Assembly (NCBI GenBank): GCA_902592655.1
Contig: CACJFE010000001.1
Location: forward strand, 1 to 64,000
DNA: 64,000 nt
Direction: 5' to 3'
Origin: an uncultured Pelagibacteraceae bacterium
GTDB taxonomy: Bacteria > Pseudomonadota > Alphaproteobacteria > Pelagibacterales > Pelagibacteraceae
Below are positions 1-10,222 of this stretch, piece by piece. A program made the translations under genes and the position numbers. The notes below the pieces were generated by a model. The model worked only from the letters and a program-made list of their open reading frames with translations, made no database searches and was not told the origin of the DNA. Position 1 is the stretch's first letter, and each line of letters starts with the position of its first letter.

Positions 1-656
1 TCGCTGTGAACAATAAATGCATGGACAACTCCGTTTTCTTTAAGTGCCTCGGCAAAAGGAATCATCCATTTTTTATCAAATACTCCTATTACTTGTCTTT
101 TTACTTGTGCTGGGCTACTTAAAGGTCCAATTAAGTTAAAGATAGTTTTCTTTCCCATTTTTTTTCTAGCAGGTCCCACATGCCTCATTGCCGAATGATA
201 ATTAGGTGCAAACATAAAAGCAAAATTAAATTTTTTTATACTTTCTTCTGCTTCATTAGGTTTTAAATTAATATTTATTTTTAAAGCTTCTAATACATCT
301 GCAGACCCGCAGTTTGAAGAAACAGCTTTATTGCCATGCTTAGCAACTTTCACACCCATACTTGCTAAAACTATTGCAGCTGCAGTAGAGATATTTAAAG
401 AGTTCTGTCCATCTCCTCCAGTACCACATGTATCTATAGTATTTTTGTCAGCTTCAACTTTTAATGCCTTTTTTCTCAGGACGAAAATTCCACCAGCTAA
501 CTCATCTTTTGTTTCACCTTTTTTTGAAAGTGAGTCTAAAATTTCAATAATAGAGTTTTCATCATATTTACCTTCCATAAGCTCATTAAATAGAATTTTA
601 CTTTCATCAAAGGAAAGATTCTTACCTTTTTTTAAACTTTCTATAAATTTAGACAT
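1..656 (-). CDS. trpD: Anthranilate phosphoribosyltransferase, 3' end cut by window edge
   Basis: Transfers phosphoribose from PRPP to anthranilate, the second step of tryptophan synthesis in the cytoplasm. The gene is missing from the ORF track because it has no stop inside the window. I translated it from the ATG at 656 on the minus strand, giving about 218 residues that begin MSKFIESLKKGKNLS. The PRPP-binding motif DTCGTGGDG, the KHGNKAVSSNCGSADVLE segment and the RHVGPARKKMG and NLIGPLSSPA blocks are all visible and typical of TrpD. It starts directly after trpG, so it is the last visible gene of a ppiD-trpE-trpG-trpD run. No disruption is seen in the visible part. The track's plus-strand ORF at 331-660 is its shadow. 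Confidence 0.95.
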   Translation of the reverse strand, partial: MSKFIESLKKGKNLSFDESKILFNELMEGKYDENSIIEILDSLSKKGETKDELAGGIFVLRKKALKVEADKNTIDTCGTGGDGQNSLNISTAAAIVLASMGVKVAKHGNKAVSSNCGSADVLEALKININLKPNEAEESIKKFNFAFMFAPNYHSAMRHVGPARKKMGKKTIFNLIGPLSSPAQVKRQVIGVFDKKWMIPFAEALKENGVVHAFIVHS

Positions 657-1223
657 TTAATTGGTTATAAAGTTTTTTATTAATTTAATACCTACTTTTG
701 TACTTATACTTTCAGGATGAAACTGAAATCCATGAATATTATATTTTTTATGCATTAACCCCATAATTGTTCTATTTTTAGTTTCAGCCGTGATAATGAG
801 ATTATTTGGAAATTTTTTACGATCAACGACTAAACTATGATACCTGGTAGCTTCAAAGTTATTTTGTATATTCCTAAATAATCCTTTTTTATTATGCCTA
901 ATTTTGCTGGTTTTTCCATGCATTAAATTTTTTGCATTAATAATTTTACCGCCGAAAACCTGACCAATTATCTGATGACCTAAACAAACTCCAAGTATTG
1001 GAATTTTTTTATAAACTTCTTTTACTATTTTAAGACAATTACCGGCTTGATTAGGATTTCCAGGACCTGGCGAAATAACAATTTTATCATATTTTTTTCT
1101 TAAAATCGTTTTACCGTCTATTTTATCATTTCTTATAACTTCAACATTTTTTTTAATTTTTGAAATATAATGAAATAAATTATAAGTGAAGCTGTCGTAA
1201 TTATCTATTAATAAAATTTTCAT
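657..1223 (-). CDS. trpG: Anthranilate synthase component II (glutamine amidotransferase)
   Basis: Releases ammonia from glutamine and passes it to TrpE for anthranilate formation. The 188-aa protein starts with KILLIDNYDSFTYNL, the standard TrpG/PabA opening. It has the oxyanion segment SPGPGNP, the nucleophile elbow GVCLGHQ (Cys near residue 80) and the His-Glu pair in FQFHPES near the C-terminus, so the class I amidotransferase triad is complete. It lies between trpE and trpD with essentially no spacer, consistent with one transcript. TrpG can also serve PabB for p-aminobenzoate in small genomes, and that dual use cannot be excluded from the sequence. Confidence 0.96.
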   Translation of the reverse strand: MKILLIDNYDSFTYNLFHYISKIKKNVEVIRNDKIDGKTILRKKYDKIVISPGPGNPNQAGNCLKIVKEVYKKIPILGVCLGHQIIGQVFGGKIINAKNLMHGKTSKIRHNKKGLFRNIQNNFEATRYHSLVVDRKKFPNNLIITAETKNRTIMGLMHKKYNIHGFQFHPESISTKVGIKLIKNFITN

Positions 1224-2681
1224 TTAATCTACTGCCCTCATTAAAGCTTTAGCTTTATTAACCGTTTCTGCGTATTCTTTTTCAGGCTTACTGTCTGCTA
1301 CGACTCCAGCTCCTGCTTGAACATAAAATTTATCATCTTTTATAAGCGCTGTTCTCAAAGCAATACAAGTGTCAAATTCATTGTTAGGAGTAAAATAGCC
1401 TATACCCCCCGCGTACAATTTTCTTTTATTTTTTTCAAGTTCGTCAATTATTTCCATTGCTCTTATTTTTGGTGCACCACTCACTGTTCCCGCTGGAAAA
1501 CCTGATAAAAGAGCTTCAAAAATTGATGTTTGATTATTAAATTTTCCAGTAACATTCGAGACAATGTGCATTACATGAGAATATTTTTCTACCTTAAATC
1601 TTTCAGTTACTTTAACAGAATTAATTTTACAAACTTTTCCAACATCATTTCTTCCGAGATCTAACAACATAAGGTGTTCAGCTAATTCTTTTTTATCTTT
1701 AAGTAAGTCAGCCACGTATTTTTTGTCCTGACTTTTTGACCTTCCTCTTGGTCTAGTCCCAGCAATTGGTCTTATGGTAATTTCATTATTTCTAAGCCTT
1801 ACCAGAATTTCTGGACTACTTCCCAGTATATTAAAATCTTCATAATTAAAGTAAAACATAAAAGGCGAAGGGTTTAACTTTCTTAGATGATTATAAATTT
1901 CAATTGGACTTTTATTTATTTTTCTCTCAAATCTTTGACTTAAAACTACTTGAAAAATATCACCTTTTTTTATGTAAGATTTTGCTTTTTTAACAAGCGA
2001 TTTAAATTTATTTTTTGAAGTATTAGATTTGATAACACTTTTGTTTACTTTAAATGTAAATTGATCAGGAAGTTTTATGTTACAAAAATTATCATATAGT
2101 TCAAATTTTTTAAGTATCGAAATATATGTTTCACTATAATCTTTAATCTTGGTGTCAGAATAAATATTTTCAATGTAGTATATTTTTTTCTTTAAATTAT
2201 CGTAAATAACTAAATTTTTTGGTCGAGAAAGTCTTACGTCAGGAATCTTTAAATCGTCCTTACATTTATTTGGAATTTTTTCAATATATCTTATTATGTC
2301 GTAAGAGAAGTAACCAACCAACATCGATGCCATAGAGGGCAATTCTTTTGGTATATCAATTTTAAATTCTCTAACTAATTTGTTTATATATTTCAAAGGG
2401 TTAGATTTAATTTTAGTTTTTTTTCCATTGTTGTTTAAAATAATCTCATTTGAGCGAATATCCCAAATTTTATCAGGATTGAGACCTATTATTGTATATC
2501 GCCCTCTAATAATACCTTTTTCAACAGACTCGAAAATAAAACTATTTTTTTCAGCAAGAAGAAATTTATAAAGATTTTCAACCTTATAGTAGTTTTTACA
2601 ACTAGAGGAGCTAAACAGAAGTTGATTTTTTTTTCTAGAGTGATGTTTCCTAAAATCTTTTAAACTTTTATTTATTCTCAT
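1224..2681 (-). CDS. trpE: Anthranilate synthase component I
   Basis: Converts chorismate and ammonia to anthranilate, the committed step to tryptophan. The 485-aa protein is near the usual length. The N-terminal regulatory domain (about 20-165) has [17 protein letters not shown], corresponding to the LLES-type tryptophan-binding segment with its serine kept, so feedback inhibition is plausible. The chorismate-binding domain (about 215-480) shows [58 protein letters not shown] and YAGGIGYF. The start overlaps the ppiD stop by one base, suggesting translational coupling. No leader peptide or attenuator was seen, and there is no room for one between ppiD and trpE. Confidence 0.96.
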   Translation of the reverse strand: MRINKSLKDFRKHHSRKKNQLLFSSSSCKNYYKVENLYKFLLAEKNSFIFESVEKGIIRGRYTIIGLNPDKIWDIRSNEIILNNNGKKTKIKSNPLKYINKLVREFKIDIPKELPSMASMLVGYFSYDIIRYIEKIPNKCKDDLKIPDVRLSRPKNLVIYDNLKKKIYYIENIYSDTKIKDYSETYISILKKFELYDNFCNIKLPDQFTFKVNKSVIKSNTSKNKFKSLVKKAKSYIKKGDIFQVVLSQRFERKINKSPIEIYNHLRKLNPSPFMFYFNYEDFNILGSSPEILVRLRNNEITIRPIAGTRPRGRSKSQDKKYVADLLKDKKELAEHLMLLDLGRNDVGKVCKINSVKVTERFKVEKYSHVMHIVSNVTGKFNNQTSIFEALLSGFPAGTVSGAPKIRAMEIIDELEKNKRKLYAGGIGYFTPNNEFDTCIALRTALIKDDKFYVQAGAGVVADSKPEKEYAETVNKAKALMRAVD

Positions 2682-4135
2682 TAAAATGAATTCTTGACTC
2701 GCTCTATTGTCTTTTTATTTAGTTCAACATTATATTTTTGGTTGAGTTTATTATCATGAGATTGAAAAATTTTATTGATTAAATTTAACCGAGCTTTTGC
2801 TTCATATTGCTCATATTTATTACTTCCTTTTTTAAGATCTTTAAAATTAGTTGAAACACCTAACACAAGAAAGTTTTTAGTAAGAGTATTATTGGTTATT
2901 AGATCTATTTTACCATCATCTGTTAAAAAAATTCTTTTTATAATGCCTTCGGAAAAGATTTCATTTTGTTTCAAACTATCAATTTTATAATCTTTAATTT
3001 CTAATTTATTATCCAATGCAAATTTCTTGAATTTTTCTTTATCTAAAGCACCCATACTAATATCTTTTATAATTGATGTGTTATTTTCTATTTTGGTCTT
3101 AAAACTTAATTGAGCGTTTAAAGCTTCCTGAACTTCAGGGTCATTAATTGTTCTATTCTTTTTATCAACATCAAATATTTCAGCTATGTAATATTTATTA
3201 TCTAAATTTATAACTTCAGGTGAATTAATCGATTTTAAATTGTAAATTTTTTTAAACAAATTATCAGATAGATTTTTGATCTTATTTTTACTTTCATCTT
3301 CCTTTTTAGCATTAATTTTTTTTATTGATATAATTGATAAATTGGCATTTTCAGCTGCGTTATTAAAAGATTGTCCATCTAATATATTATTTTCAATAGT
3401 ATCTAATTGTTTAAAAAAAGCTTCGTTATATTCCTTATCACCGCTAATTTTTTCAGGTGAAATTTCTGCATAACGAACGCTTTTATACTCTGTGAAAAAA
3501 AAGTCTTTATTTTTTTCAAAAAGTTCTTTTTTATCTTCATCAGTAGGTTTATATTTAGAATGAAATTTTTCTAAATCGATATATCTAATCGTTTTTGACT
3601 GATTTTCTTTTCTGTATTCTTTATTAACTAAGATTTCTGGAACAACTATTCCACCAGATAAAGAGCTCAAGAATTGCCTTTTTTTTTCTTGTTTAGCGAT
3701 ATTTGTTTCAAAGGTTGGAGCTGTTATACCACTTGTTATTAAAAATTTCTCATACTCAGTTCTTGAAAATTTATCATCTTTGATAAACAGTTCATCATTT
3801 TTAATAATCTTTCTTAAAGAGTTATCATTTACAATTATCTTTAGCTTTTCAATTTCTAAATCCATAATTTTTTTTCCAATATATTCAGATAATATTTTTT
3901 CAATTAGATCTGTTTTGGGTAAATTTTTAATTTGTTTCTCAGTGAGATTTAATCTTTGGAGGTAATCAACAAATTCTTGGGTGCTAACTTTTTTAGAGTC
4001 TATTGATGCTATTACATTTTGATTTCCTCCTCTAAATACGTCACCCATCCCCCAAAACACAAATGGAAGAATTATTATCCCAACCAAGAGTTTTACAAAA
4101 AACGACTTAGAAAATTTTCCTATTGAAGTTATCAT
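2681..4135 (-). CDS. ppiD: Membrane-anchored SurA-N/PpiD-type peptidyl-prolyl isomerase or periplasmic chaperone
   Basis: Probable inner-membrane-anchored periplasmic folding factor. The 484-aa protein has a short cytoplasmic start, one strong membrane segment at about 12-30 (VGIIILPFVFWGMG) and a long lysine-rich periplasmic part. It keeps the SurA_N-like helical region (DVFRGGNQNVIASIDSKKV onward). A PpiC/parvulin-like middle (about 200-330) is very divergent, so catalytic activity is uncertain and a chaperone-only role is possible. The gene is divergent from tpiA across 65 bases and is the first gene of the trpEGD run. That order, ppiD next to trpE and tpiA, is recurrent in alphaproteobacteria as I recall it. 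Confidence 0.85.
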   Translation of the reverse strand: MITSIGKFSKSFFVKLLVGIIILPFVFWGMGDVFRGGNQNVIASIDSKKVSTQEFVDYLQRLNLTEKQIKNLPKTDLIEKILSEYIGKKIMDLEIEKLKIIVNDNSLRKIIKNDELFIKDDKFSRTEYEKFLITSGITAPTFETNIAKQEKKRQFLSSLSGGIVVPEILVNKEYRKENQSKTIRYIDLEKFHSKYKPTDEDKKELFEKNKDFFFTEYKSVRYAEISPEKISGDKEYNEAFFKQLDTIENNILDGQSFNNAAENANLSIISIKKINAKKEDESKNKIKNLSDNLFKKIYNLKSINSPEVINLDNKYYIAEIFDVDKKNRTINDPEVQEALNAQLSFKTKIENNTSIIKDISMGALDKEKFKKFALDNKLEIKDYKIDSLKQNEIFSEGIIKRIFLTDDGKIDLITNNTLTKNFLVLGVSTNFKDLKKGSNKYEQYEAKARLNLINKIFQSHDNKLNQKYNVELNKKTIERVKNSF

Positions 4136-4200
4136 TATTATAATCTATTAAGTTTTTAAAATTATACACCTATAAATTAAATTTTATATTAAGGCAAATA

Positions 4201-4944
4201 ATGAGATATTTTATCGGAAATTGGAAAATGTTTGGTGTTCCAAAGTCTATAAATATACTTAATAAAATTAATTCTTTTCATTCAAAAGATAAAAATCGTC
4301 GAAAATATAGAGTAATTTTTACTCCCCCATACACCTTATTAGAGACTTATGCCAAATATTTTAGGAACAAAAGGATTTCTATTGGGTCTCAAAATTGCTA
4401 CCAAAAAGATCTATATTCCTCTAACACAGCTGCAGTCAGCCCCTTTATGATAAGAGCCGTTGGGGCTAAATATACATTAATAGGTCATTCCGATAACCGT
4501 AGCGAAGGTGATACAAACGATATGCTAAAAGATAAAGTTAAATTTGCTTTAAAGAATAATTTGAAAGTAGTTTTTTGTATAGGAGAAAATAAAAAAGATA
4601 AAAAAAATAATAGAACATTTAGTGTTTTAAAAAATCAAATTACAAAAGTTTTGGAAAAAAAATTTAATAGAAATAATATAATTGTTGCATACGAACCTGT
4701 ATGGTCTATTGGAACTGGAAAAATACCTACCAAAAAGGAGTTAGAAAAAACAACAATGCATATTAAAAAAGTTTTAAAACATTTATTCAAGACTAAAAGT
4801 CCTGCTGTTCTTTATGGCGGTTCGGTAGATGGAAGCAATGTTGAAATGTTTAAAGAAATTAGAGATATTGATGGTTTTTTAATTGGCGGAGCATCAAAAT
4901 CCTCTAAAAAATTTATTGATATAATAAAAAATTACTATAGATAA
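4201..4944 (+). CDS. tpiA: Triosephosphate isomerase with altered GHSERR loop
   Basis: Interconverts dihydroxyacetone phosphate and glyceraldehyde 3-phosphate. The 247-aa length is normal. The active-site lysine sits in GNWKMFG, the electrophilic histidine in IGHSDNR and the catalytic glutamate in AYEPVWSIGTGK. The phosphate loop VLYGGSV and GFLIGGAS are present. The oddity is that the canonical GHSERR motif reads GHSDNR, so the nearly invariant Glu97 is Asp and the next Arg is Asn. This is clear in the DNA (ggtcattccgataaccgt). It is the first gene of a tpiA-secG-pyrG-kdsA-eno chain and serves both glycolysis and the glycerol module further on. The fold assignment is certain; activity of the variant loop is untested. 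Confidence 0.96.
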   Translation: MRYFIGNWKMFGVPKSINILNKINSFHSKDKNRRKYRVIFTPPYTLLETYAKYFRNKRISIGSQNCYQKDLYSSNTAAVSPFMIRAVGAKYTLIGHSDNRSEGDTNDMLKDKVKFALKNNLKVVFCIGENKKDKKNNRTFSVLKNQITKVLEKKFNRNNIIVAYEPVWSIGTGKIPTKKELEKTTMHIKKVLKHLFKTKSPAVLYGGSVDGSNVEMFKEIRDIDGFLIGGASKSSKKFIDIIKNYYR

Positions 4945-4949
4945 GCATT

Positions 4950-5249
4950 ATGGAAGATCTATTAATATTAATCAATATTATCTTAGCTATAATACTGATT
5001 ATTGTCGTGCTTTTACAAAGGTCAGAGGGCGGGGCACTAGGCTTAGGTGTTTCACAAGATAATTTTACTTCAGCTAGAACAGTAGGGACATTCTTAACCA
5101 AATTCACCTCTATAATCGCCGCTTTATTTATAATTTGTAGTATTGCAATAGTAGCAATTTCAAGAGATGAATTTCGTGAAACACAATCGGTTTTAGAAAA
5201 AGAGGAAGAAGAAAATTCGAACCTTCCACAAATTCCTCAATCTAAGTAA
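4950..5249 (+). CDS. secG: Preprotein translocase subunit SecG
   Basis: Small accessory subunit of the SecYEG protein-export channel in the inner membrane. The 99-aa protein has two membrane helices (about 3-20 and 50-72) joined by the characteristic loop VVLLQRSEGGALGLG, followed by a short acidic tail (EKEEEENSN). It starts 5 bases after tpiA and precedes pyrG, the usual tpiA-secG-pyrG order of alphaproteobacteria. The family's glycine-rich C-terminal tail is replaced here by a short acidic stretch. Confidence 0.93.
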   Translation: MEDLLILINIILAIILIIVVLLQRSEGGALGLGVSQDNFTSARTVGTFLTKFTSIIAALFIICSIAIVAISRDEFRETQSVLEKEEEENSNLPQIPQSK

Positions 5250-5293
5250 TAAAGACTTTGTAATTATCAATTAATGGATTATAACATACTTCC

Positions 5294-6916
5294 ATGGCGC
5301 GATATATTTTTGTCACTGGCGGCGTGGTTTCATCTTTAGGCAAAGGATTATCTTCAGCTTCTTTAGCATACTTGTTACAATCAAGAGGTTACAAAGTTAG
5401 AATTAGAAAACTTGATCCATATTTGAATGTTGATCCAGGCACTATGAGTCCATTTCAACACGGCGAGGTTTTTGTAACTGATGATGGCGCTGAAACTGAT
5501 TTAGATTTAGGACACTATGAACGGTTCTCAGGTATTTCTGCAAAAAAATCAGACAATATTACAACAGGAAAAATTTATAGCGATGTTTTAAAGAGAGAGA
5601 GACAAGGCAAATATTTAGGAAAAACTGTTCAAGTAATTCCACATATAACTAATAGGATAAAGGAATTTATAAAAAATGACGTAGTAAAAGAGGATTTTGT
5701 AATTTGTGAAATTGGAGGCACGGTAGGAGATATAGAGAGTCTTCCATTTTTGGAGGCTATAAGACAATTTTCTAACGAGACAGGAAGAAAAAATACTTTG
5801 TTTATACATCTCACTTTGGTTCCATATATGAAAGCTTCTGATGAAATTAAAACTAAACCAACTCAACATTCTGTAAAAGAGCTTAGGAGTATAGGAATTC
5901 AACCAGACATAATTATTTGTAGATCGGAAAGGAGTATTCCAATAGATCAAAGAAAGAAAATATCTTTGTTTTGTAATGTGTCTATAGAGGATGTTATTGA
6001 AACCGTTGATGTTAAAACAATTTATGAGGCGCCAATCAGTTTTAATAAGGAGAAATTAGATGAAAGAGTATTAAAATACTTTAAAATAAAGTCTCAAAAA
6101 AAAGTAAACCTTACTCCATGGAAAAAAATTACTCGATTAGTTTTAGAAACAAAAAATAAAGTAAATATTGCTATTATTGGTAAGTATGTTGAACTAAAGG
6201 ATGCATATAAATCACTAGACGAGGCTTTAACTCATGGTGGGATAGCTAATAATTTAAAAGTTAATTTAATTAGAATTGAATCTGATTTTTTAAAACCAAA
6301 AGAAATAAACAAAAGATTAAAAGATGTTTCAGGAATTTTAATTCCAGGTGGATTTGGCAAAAGAGGAACTGAGGGAAAAATAGCAGCTATTAACTTTGCA
6401 AGAAAAAATAAAATTCCATTTTTAGGCATTTGTTTTGGTATGCAAATGGCAGTTATAGAATTTGCAAGAAATAGTTTAAATATAAAAAAAGCAACATCTA
6501 GTGAATTTGGACCATCAAAAGCCTCAGTTGTCGGGTTGATGAGTGAGTGGACAAAAGATGGCAAATTGATGAAGGGAACTGATAAAGACTTAGGTGGAAC
6601 AATGCGATTAGGCATTTATGAAGCAAGACTTAAAAAAGACACAAAAATAAGTAAGATTTATAACTCATTGAAAATACAAGAGAGGCACCGTCATAGATAT
6701 GAAGTTAACATTAACTTTAAAGAGAAATTCGAAAAGAGAGGAATGATTTTTTCAGGATTGTCACCAGACAATAAATTACCTGAGATTATAGAGTTAAATG
6801 ATCACCCATGGTTTATTGGAGTACAGTTTCACCCTGAATTTAAATCTAGACCTTTAGCACCGCATCCTTTATTCTCATCATTTATTAAAGCTGCAAAAAA
6901 TAATTCAAAAAAATGA
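5294..6916 (+). CDS. pyrG: CTP synthase
   Basis: Makes CTP from UTP, ATP and glutamine. The 540-aa length is typical. The synthetase domain (about 1-265) opens with [17 protein letters not shown] and contains [23 protein letters not shown]. The C-terminal amidotransferase domain (about 285-535) has GGFGKRG, the nucleophile Cys in FLGICFGMQ and the His-Glu pair in VQFHPEF. All expected catalytic residues are visible. Its stop overlaps the kdsA start by 4 bases (ATGA), so the two are probably translationally coupled. The starting ATG follows a 44-base spacer after secG with no hairpin. Confidence 0.97.
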   Translation: MARYIFVTGGVVSSLGKGLSSASLAYLLQSRGYKVRIRKLDPYLNVDPGTMSPFQHGEVFVTDDGAETDLDLGHYERFSGISAKKSDNITTGKIYSDVLKRERQGKYLGKTVQVIPHITNRIKEFIKNDVVKEDFVICEIGGTVGDIESLPFLEAIRQFSNETGRKNTLFIHLTLVPYMKASDEIKTKPTQHSVKELRSIGIQPDIIICRSERSIPIDQRKKISLFCNVSIEDVIETVDVKTIYEAPISFNKEKLDERVLKYFKIKSQKKVNLTPWKKITRLVLETKNKVNIAIIGKYVELKDAYKSLDEALTHGGIANNLKVNLIRIESDFLKPKEINKRLKDVSGILIPGGFGKRGTEGKIAAINFARKNKIPFLGICFGMQMAVIEFARNSLNIKKATSSEFGPSKASVVGLMSEWTKDGKLMKGTDKDLGGTMRLGIYEARLKKDTKISKIYNSLKIQERHRHRYEVNINFKEKFEKRGMIFSGLSPDNKLPEIIELNDHPWFIGVQFHPEFKSRPLAPHPLFSSFIKAAKNNSKK

Positions 6917-7734
6917 TTAATCATAAAGTCAAATGCTCAAATTTTGAAATAGCAAATAATAAGCCATTTACTTTAATTGCAGGACCGTGCCAGGTCGAAA
7001 ATGAGGAACACGCTTTAAAGATTTCAACAGAATTGAAAAAAATTACAAGTGAATTAAGTATTAATCTTATTTACAAAACATCATTTGATAAAGCTAATAG
7101 AACTAGCTTAAAAGGCAAAAGAGGTTTAGGATTAGACAAATCTCTTCCAATCTTCGACAAAATTAGAAAAGAGATTGGTGTTCCAGTATTAACAGACGTG
7201 CATACAGCAGAGCAATGTAGTATAGTTTCTAATCATGTTGATGTAATACAAATTCCAGCTTTCTTATGTAGGCAGACAGATCTTTTAATAGCTGCTGCTA
7301 AAACAGGGAAAATAATTAATGTTAAGAAAGGTCAATTTTTAGCTCCATGGGATATAGCTAACGTAATCAAAAAAATTGAAAGTTCAGGAAATAAAAATAT
7401 TTTAGTCACCGAGAGAGGAGCAAGTTTTGGTTATAATACACTTGTATCTGACATGAGAGCTTTACCCATAATGTCAAAATTTGGCTTCCCAATCGTATTT
7501 GATGCAACACACTCTGTACAACAACCGGGTGGGATGGGTGAGAAAAGTGGCGGTCAAAGAGAATTTGTTCCTTATCTTGCTCGTGCAGCAATTGCGGTAG
7601 GCATTGGTGCTATCTTTATCGAAACACATGAGGATCCAGATAATGCTCCTTCCGATGGTCCTAACATGGTGCCATTAAAAGAGCTAAAAAGTTTATTAAA
7701 AAAATTGTCAGATATTGATAAATTAGTAAAGTGA
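6913..7734 (+). CDS. kdsA: 3-deoxy-8-phosphooctulonate synthase (KDO-8-P synthase)
   Basis: Condenses arabinose 5-phosphate with phosphoenolpyruvate to KDO 8-phosphate for lipopolysaccharide inner core. The 273-aa protein shows [36 protein letters not shown], the APWDIANV segment, [12 protein letters not shown] and [16 protein letters not shown]. The Cys in AGPCQ occupies the position that is Cys in the metal-dependent class and Asn in the metal-independent E. coli class, so this enzyme is probably metal-dependent (family knowledge applied to a visible residue). It overlaps pyrG and eno by 4 bases each. Its presence implies a KDO-containing outer membrane glycolipid. Confidence 0.96.
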   Translation: MINHKVKCSNFEIANNKPFTLIAGPCQVENEEHALKISTELKKITSELSINLIYKTSFDKANRTSLKGKRGLGLDKSLPIFDKIRKEIGVPVLTDVHTAEQCSIVSNHVDVIQIPAFLCRQTDLLIAAAKTGKIINVKKGQFLAPWDIANVIKKIESSGNKNILVTERGASFGYNTLVSDMRALPIMSKFGFPIVFDATHSVQQPGGMGEKSGGQREFVPYLARAAIAVGIGAIFIETHEDPDNAPSDGPNMVPLKELKSLLKKLSDIDKLVK

Positions 7735-8984
7735 AAATTAAAAACGTAAAAGGCAGACAGGTCTTTGATAGCAGGGGAAATCCTACAGTTGAAGCTGAAG
7801 TTTTTTTAGATAATGGTGTATCTGCTTCTGCAATTTCTCCCTCAGGAGCATCCACGGGCTCTTTCGAAGCACATGAATTAAGAGATAAAGACAAAAATAA
7901 ATTTTTAGGTAAGAGTGTTAATTTAGCAATCAAAAATATAAATAATAAAATTTCTTCAAAATTGATAGGATTAAATTCTAACGATCAAAAAAAAATAGAT
8001 GAGGTATTATTAGATTTAGATGGTAGTGAAAATAAAACAAATCTAGGTGCTAATGCTACACTTGCAGTTTCATTAGCTAATTCAAAATGTGCAGCTTTAT
8101 CAAATAAAAAATCTTTATTTAAAAATTTAGGAAATAGTTTCTCTTTACCTATCCCGCTAATGAATATAATAAATGGAGGAGCTCATGGTGATAATGACTT
8201 AAATATTCAAGAATTTATGATTAGACCTGACTCATCTAAAAATTTTATGGATGCTATTGAAAAATGTTATTTAGTTATTCAAAATTTAAAGAAATTATTA
8301 AAGTCTAATAAGATGCTAACTAATGTAGGAGATGAAGGTGGATTTGCCCCATCTATAAATACCAATGAACAAGCTTTAGATTTAATCGTCGATGCAATCG
8401 AAAAATCTAATTTAAAACCAGGTAAAGATTTAGTTATTTGCTTAGATGTAGCAGCTAACGAATTGATTAATGATAAAGGTGAATATTCAATTCAATCTGA
8501 AAATTATACATCAGTCGAAGACAATATAAAATACTACAAAAAATTAATTTCTAGTTACCCAATAAAATCTATCGAGGATCCTTTTGCAGAAGAAGACTGG
8601 GAATCTTGGAAAAAAATAACAAATGAAATTGGCAATAAAGTACAAATTGTAGGAGACGATCTATTTGTAACTAATGCTAAAAGATTAAGTAAAGGCATTG
8701 AAGAAAAGTCAGCAAATTGCATTTTAGTTAAACCTAACCAAATAGGTACTTTGACCGAGACATTACAAGTTATCTCAATGGCAAAAGCTGCTAATTTTAA
8801 TACTATTATTTCTCATAGATCAGGAGATACCGAAGATACATTTATTGCTGATTTGGCCTCGGCGACAATGTCCTCTCAAATAAAAACAGGATCCCTGGCA
8901 AGGTCAGAAAGAGTAGCCAAATACAACAGGTTATTACGTATAGAAGAAGAACTTGGAAATCAGGCTAAAATGGCTAAAATCTAA
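7731..8984 (+). CDS. eno: Enolase, GTG start
   Basis: Converts 2-phosphoglycerate to phosphoenolpyruvate in glycolysis. The 417-aa protein starts with [23 protein letters not shown], which places the start at GTG 7731, overlapping the kdsA stop (GTGA). Conserved blocks include SGASTGSFEAHELRD, GGAHGDNDLNIQEFMI, NVGDEGGFAPS, SIEDPFAEEDWESW, VGDDLFVTN, LVKPNQIGTLTET and ISHRSGDTEDTFIADLA. The magnesium and catalytic residues therefore look complete. It is coupled to kdsA, which uses its product PEP, and is followed 3 bases later by ftsB. Confidence 0.97.
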   Translation: MKIKNVKGRQVFDSRGNPTVEAEVFLDNGVSASAISPSGASTGSFEAHELRDKDKNKFLGKSVNLAIKNINNKISSKLIGLNSNDQKKIDEVLLDLDGSENKTNLGANATLAVSLANSKCAALSNKKSLFKNLGNSFSLPIPLMNIINGGAHGDNDLNIQEFMIRPDSSKNFMDAIEKCYLVIQNLKKLLKSNKMLTNVGDEGGFAPSINTNEQALDLIVDAIEKSNLKPGKDLVICLDVAANELINDKGEYSIQSENYTSVEDNIKYYKKLISSYPIKSIEDPFAEEDWESWKKITNEIGNKVQIVGDDLFVTNAKRLSKGIEEKSANCILVKPNQIGTLTETLQVISMAKAANFNTIISHRSGDTEDTFIADLASATMSSQIKTGSLARSERVAKYNRLLRIEEELGNQAKMAKI

Positions 8985-8987
8985 TTA

Positions 8988-9281
8988 ATGCGACTTATTG
9001 AGAATTTAAAGAAAAGAAAATTTATATTATTTAATATTTTCTTCACACTTTATATTGGAATTAATTTGATTGGTGGAGAAAGAGGATTATTATCTTATTT
9101 TGATAAAAAAAGAGTTTATGAGCAATTAGTTAACAGTGAAAAAATATTAACAAACAAAATAGAAGATTTAGAGCACAAAATATCATTAGTTAAAAATAAC
9201 GATTTAGATTATATAGATATGCTTTATAGAGAAAAATTTAGATACGGAGCAAAAGACGAAATTATAATTAAATTAAAATGA
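8988..9281 (+). CDS. ftsB: FtsB/DivIC-type septum formation initiator
   Basis: Predicted bitopic cell-division protein that bridges FtsL and FtsQ at the septum. The 97-aa protein has one membrane segment at about 13-33 ([19 protein letters not shown]). A predicted coiled coil follows ([26 protein letters not shown]), then the [22 protein letters not shown] region characteristic of the family. Location directly after eno supports the call, since eno-ftsB is a widespread pair. It overlaps lipA by 4 bases. Sequence identity within this family is low, so the call rests on architecture plus neighbours. Confidence 0.85.
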   Translation: MRLIENLKKRKFILFNIFFTLYIGINLIGGERGLLSYFDKKRVYEQLVNSEKILTNKIEDLEHKISLVKNNDLDYIDMLYREKFRYGAKDEIIIKLK

Positions 9282-10222
9282 GCCAAAAACCAAGACATCC
9301 AGAAAAAGTTAATAAACCTTTTAATCCAATCAAAAAAAAACCAGAGTGGATTAGATCAAAGATAGTAGATTCACAAATTTTTTTTCAAACTAAACAAGTT
9401 GTTAATCAAAATAATTTAGTTACAGTTTGTCAGGAAGCGAATTGTCCAAATATAACTGAATGCTGGAGTAAAAAACATGCCACATTTATGATAATGGGAG
9501 ATACATGCACAAGAGCATGTGCATTTTGCGATGTCAAAACTGGAAAACCTACAGAGCTAGATATTTTCGAACCAACTAAAATTGCTAAAGCTGTTAAAAA
9601 TTTAGATTTAAAACATGTGGTTATTACATCAGTAGATAGAGATGATCTAGTCGATGGTGGATCGGAACACTTCTACAAAGTTGTAAAAGCAACAAGAGAA
9701 AAAAATCCCAAAACATCAATCGAAGTCTTAACACCGGATTTTTTGAGGAAAGGTGATGCTTATAAAAAAGTTTTAGAAGCTGATCTTGACGTTTTTAATC
9801 ACAATATAGAAACAGTTCCTAGACTTTACACTACAGTTAGACCAGGGGCACGATATTTTGCTTCATTAGAGCTTTTAAAGAATGCAAAAAAATCTAATAA
9901 AAAAGTTTTTACAAAATCTGGAATAATGGTTGGTCTAGGTGAAAATAAAGATGAAGTAATTCAAGTTATGGATGACCTAAGATCTGCCGAGGTTGATTTT
10001 ATTACTATAGGCCAATACTTACAACCTTCTCCTAAACATCATCCACTGCACCGTTACTACCATCCCGATGAATTTAAAGAATTCGAGCAAATTGCAAAAA
10101 CAAAAGGATTTTTACTTGTTTCTTCATCACCTCTTACAAGATCTTCTTATCACGCAGATGAAGATTTTAGAAAATTACAAGACGCAAGAAACAAACAGCT
10201 TGAATGTCTTCTGCATCAATAA
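9278..10222 (+). CDS. lipA: Lipoyl synthase (radical SAM)
   Basis: Inserts two sulfurs into protein-bound octanoyl groups to make lipoate on 2-oxo acid dehydrogenases and the glycine cleavage H protein. The 314-aa protein has the auxiliary cluster cysteines in [14 protein letters not shown], the radical SAM motif [10 protein letters not shown] and the C-terminal RSSYHAD serine motif. It also contains [15 protein letters not shown] and [14 protein letters not shown]. The start ATG overlaps the ftsB stop. Pyruvate dehydrogenase genes commonly lie between ftsB and lipA in alphaproteobacteria, and none is present here. Confidence 0.97.
   Translation: MSQKPRHPEKVNKPFNPIKKKPEWIRSKIVDSQIFFQTKQVVNQNNLVTVCQEANCPNITECWSKKHATFMIMGDTCTRACAFCDVKTGKPTELDIFEPTKIAKAVKNLDLKHVVITSVDRDDLVDGGSEHFYKVVKATREKNPKTSIEVLTPDFLRKGDAYKKVLEADLDVFNHNIETVPRLYTTVRPGARYFASLELLKNAKKSNKKVFTKSGIMVGLGENKDEVIQVMDDLRSAEVDFITIGQYLQPSPKHHPLHRYYHPDEFKEFEQIAKTKGFLLVSSSPLTRSSYHADEDFRKLQDARNKQLECLLHQ

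Noticed and set aside
331-660. 109-aa plus-strand ORF in the track
   Set aside because: It lies antisense to trpD, whose conserved motifs read on the minus strand. It is a shadow.
5615-5950. 111-aa minus-strand ORF
   Set aside because: Fully inside pyrG, with no recognisable motif, while pyrG is perfectly conserved there.
6232-6615. 127-aa minus-strand ORF
   Set aside because: Antisense to the amidotransferase domain of pyrG; a shadow of a conserved gene.
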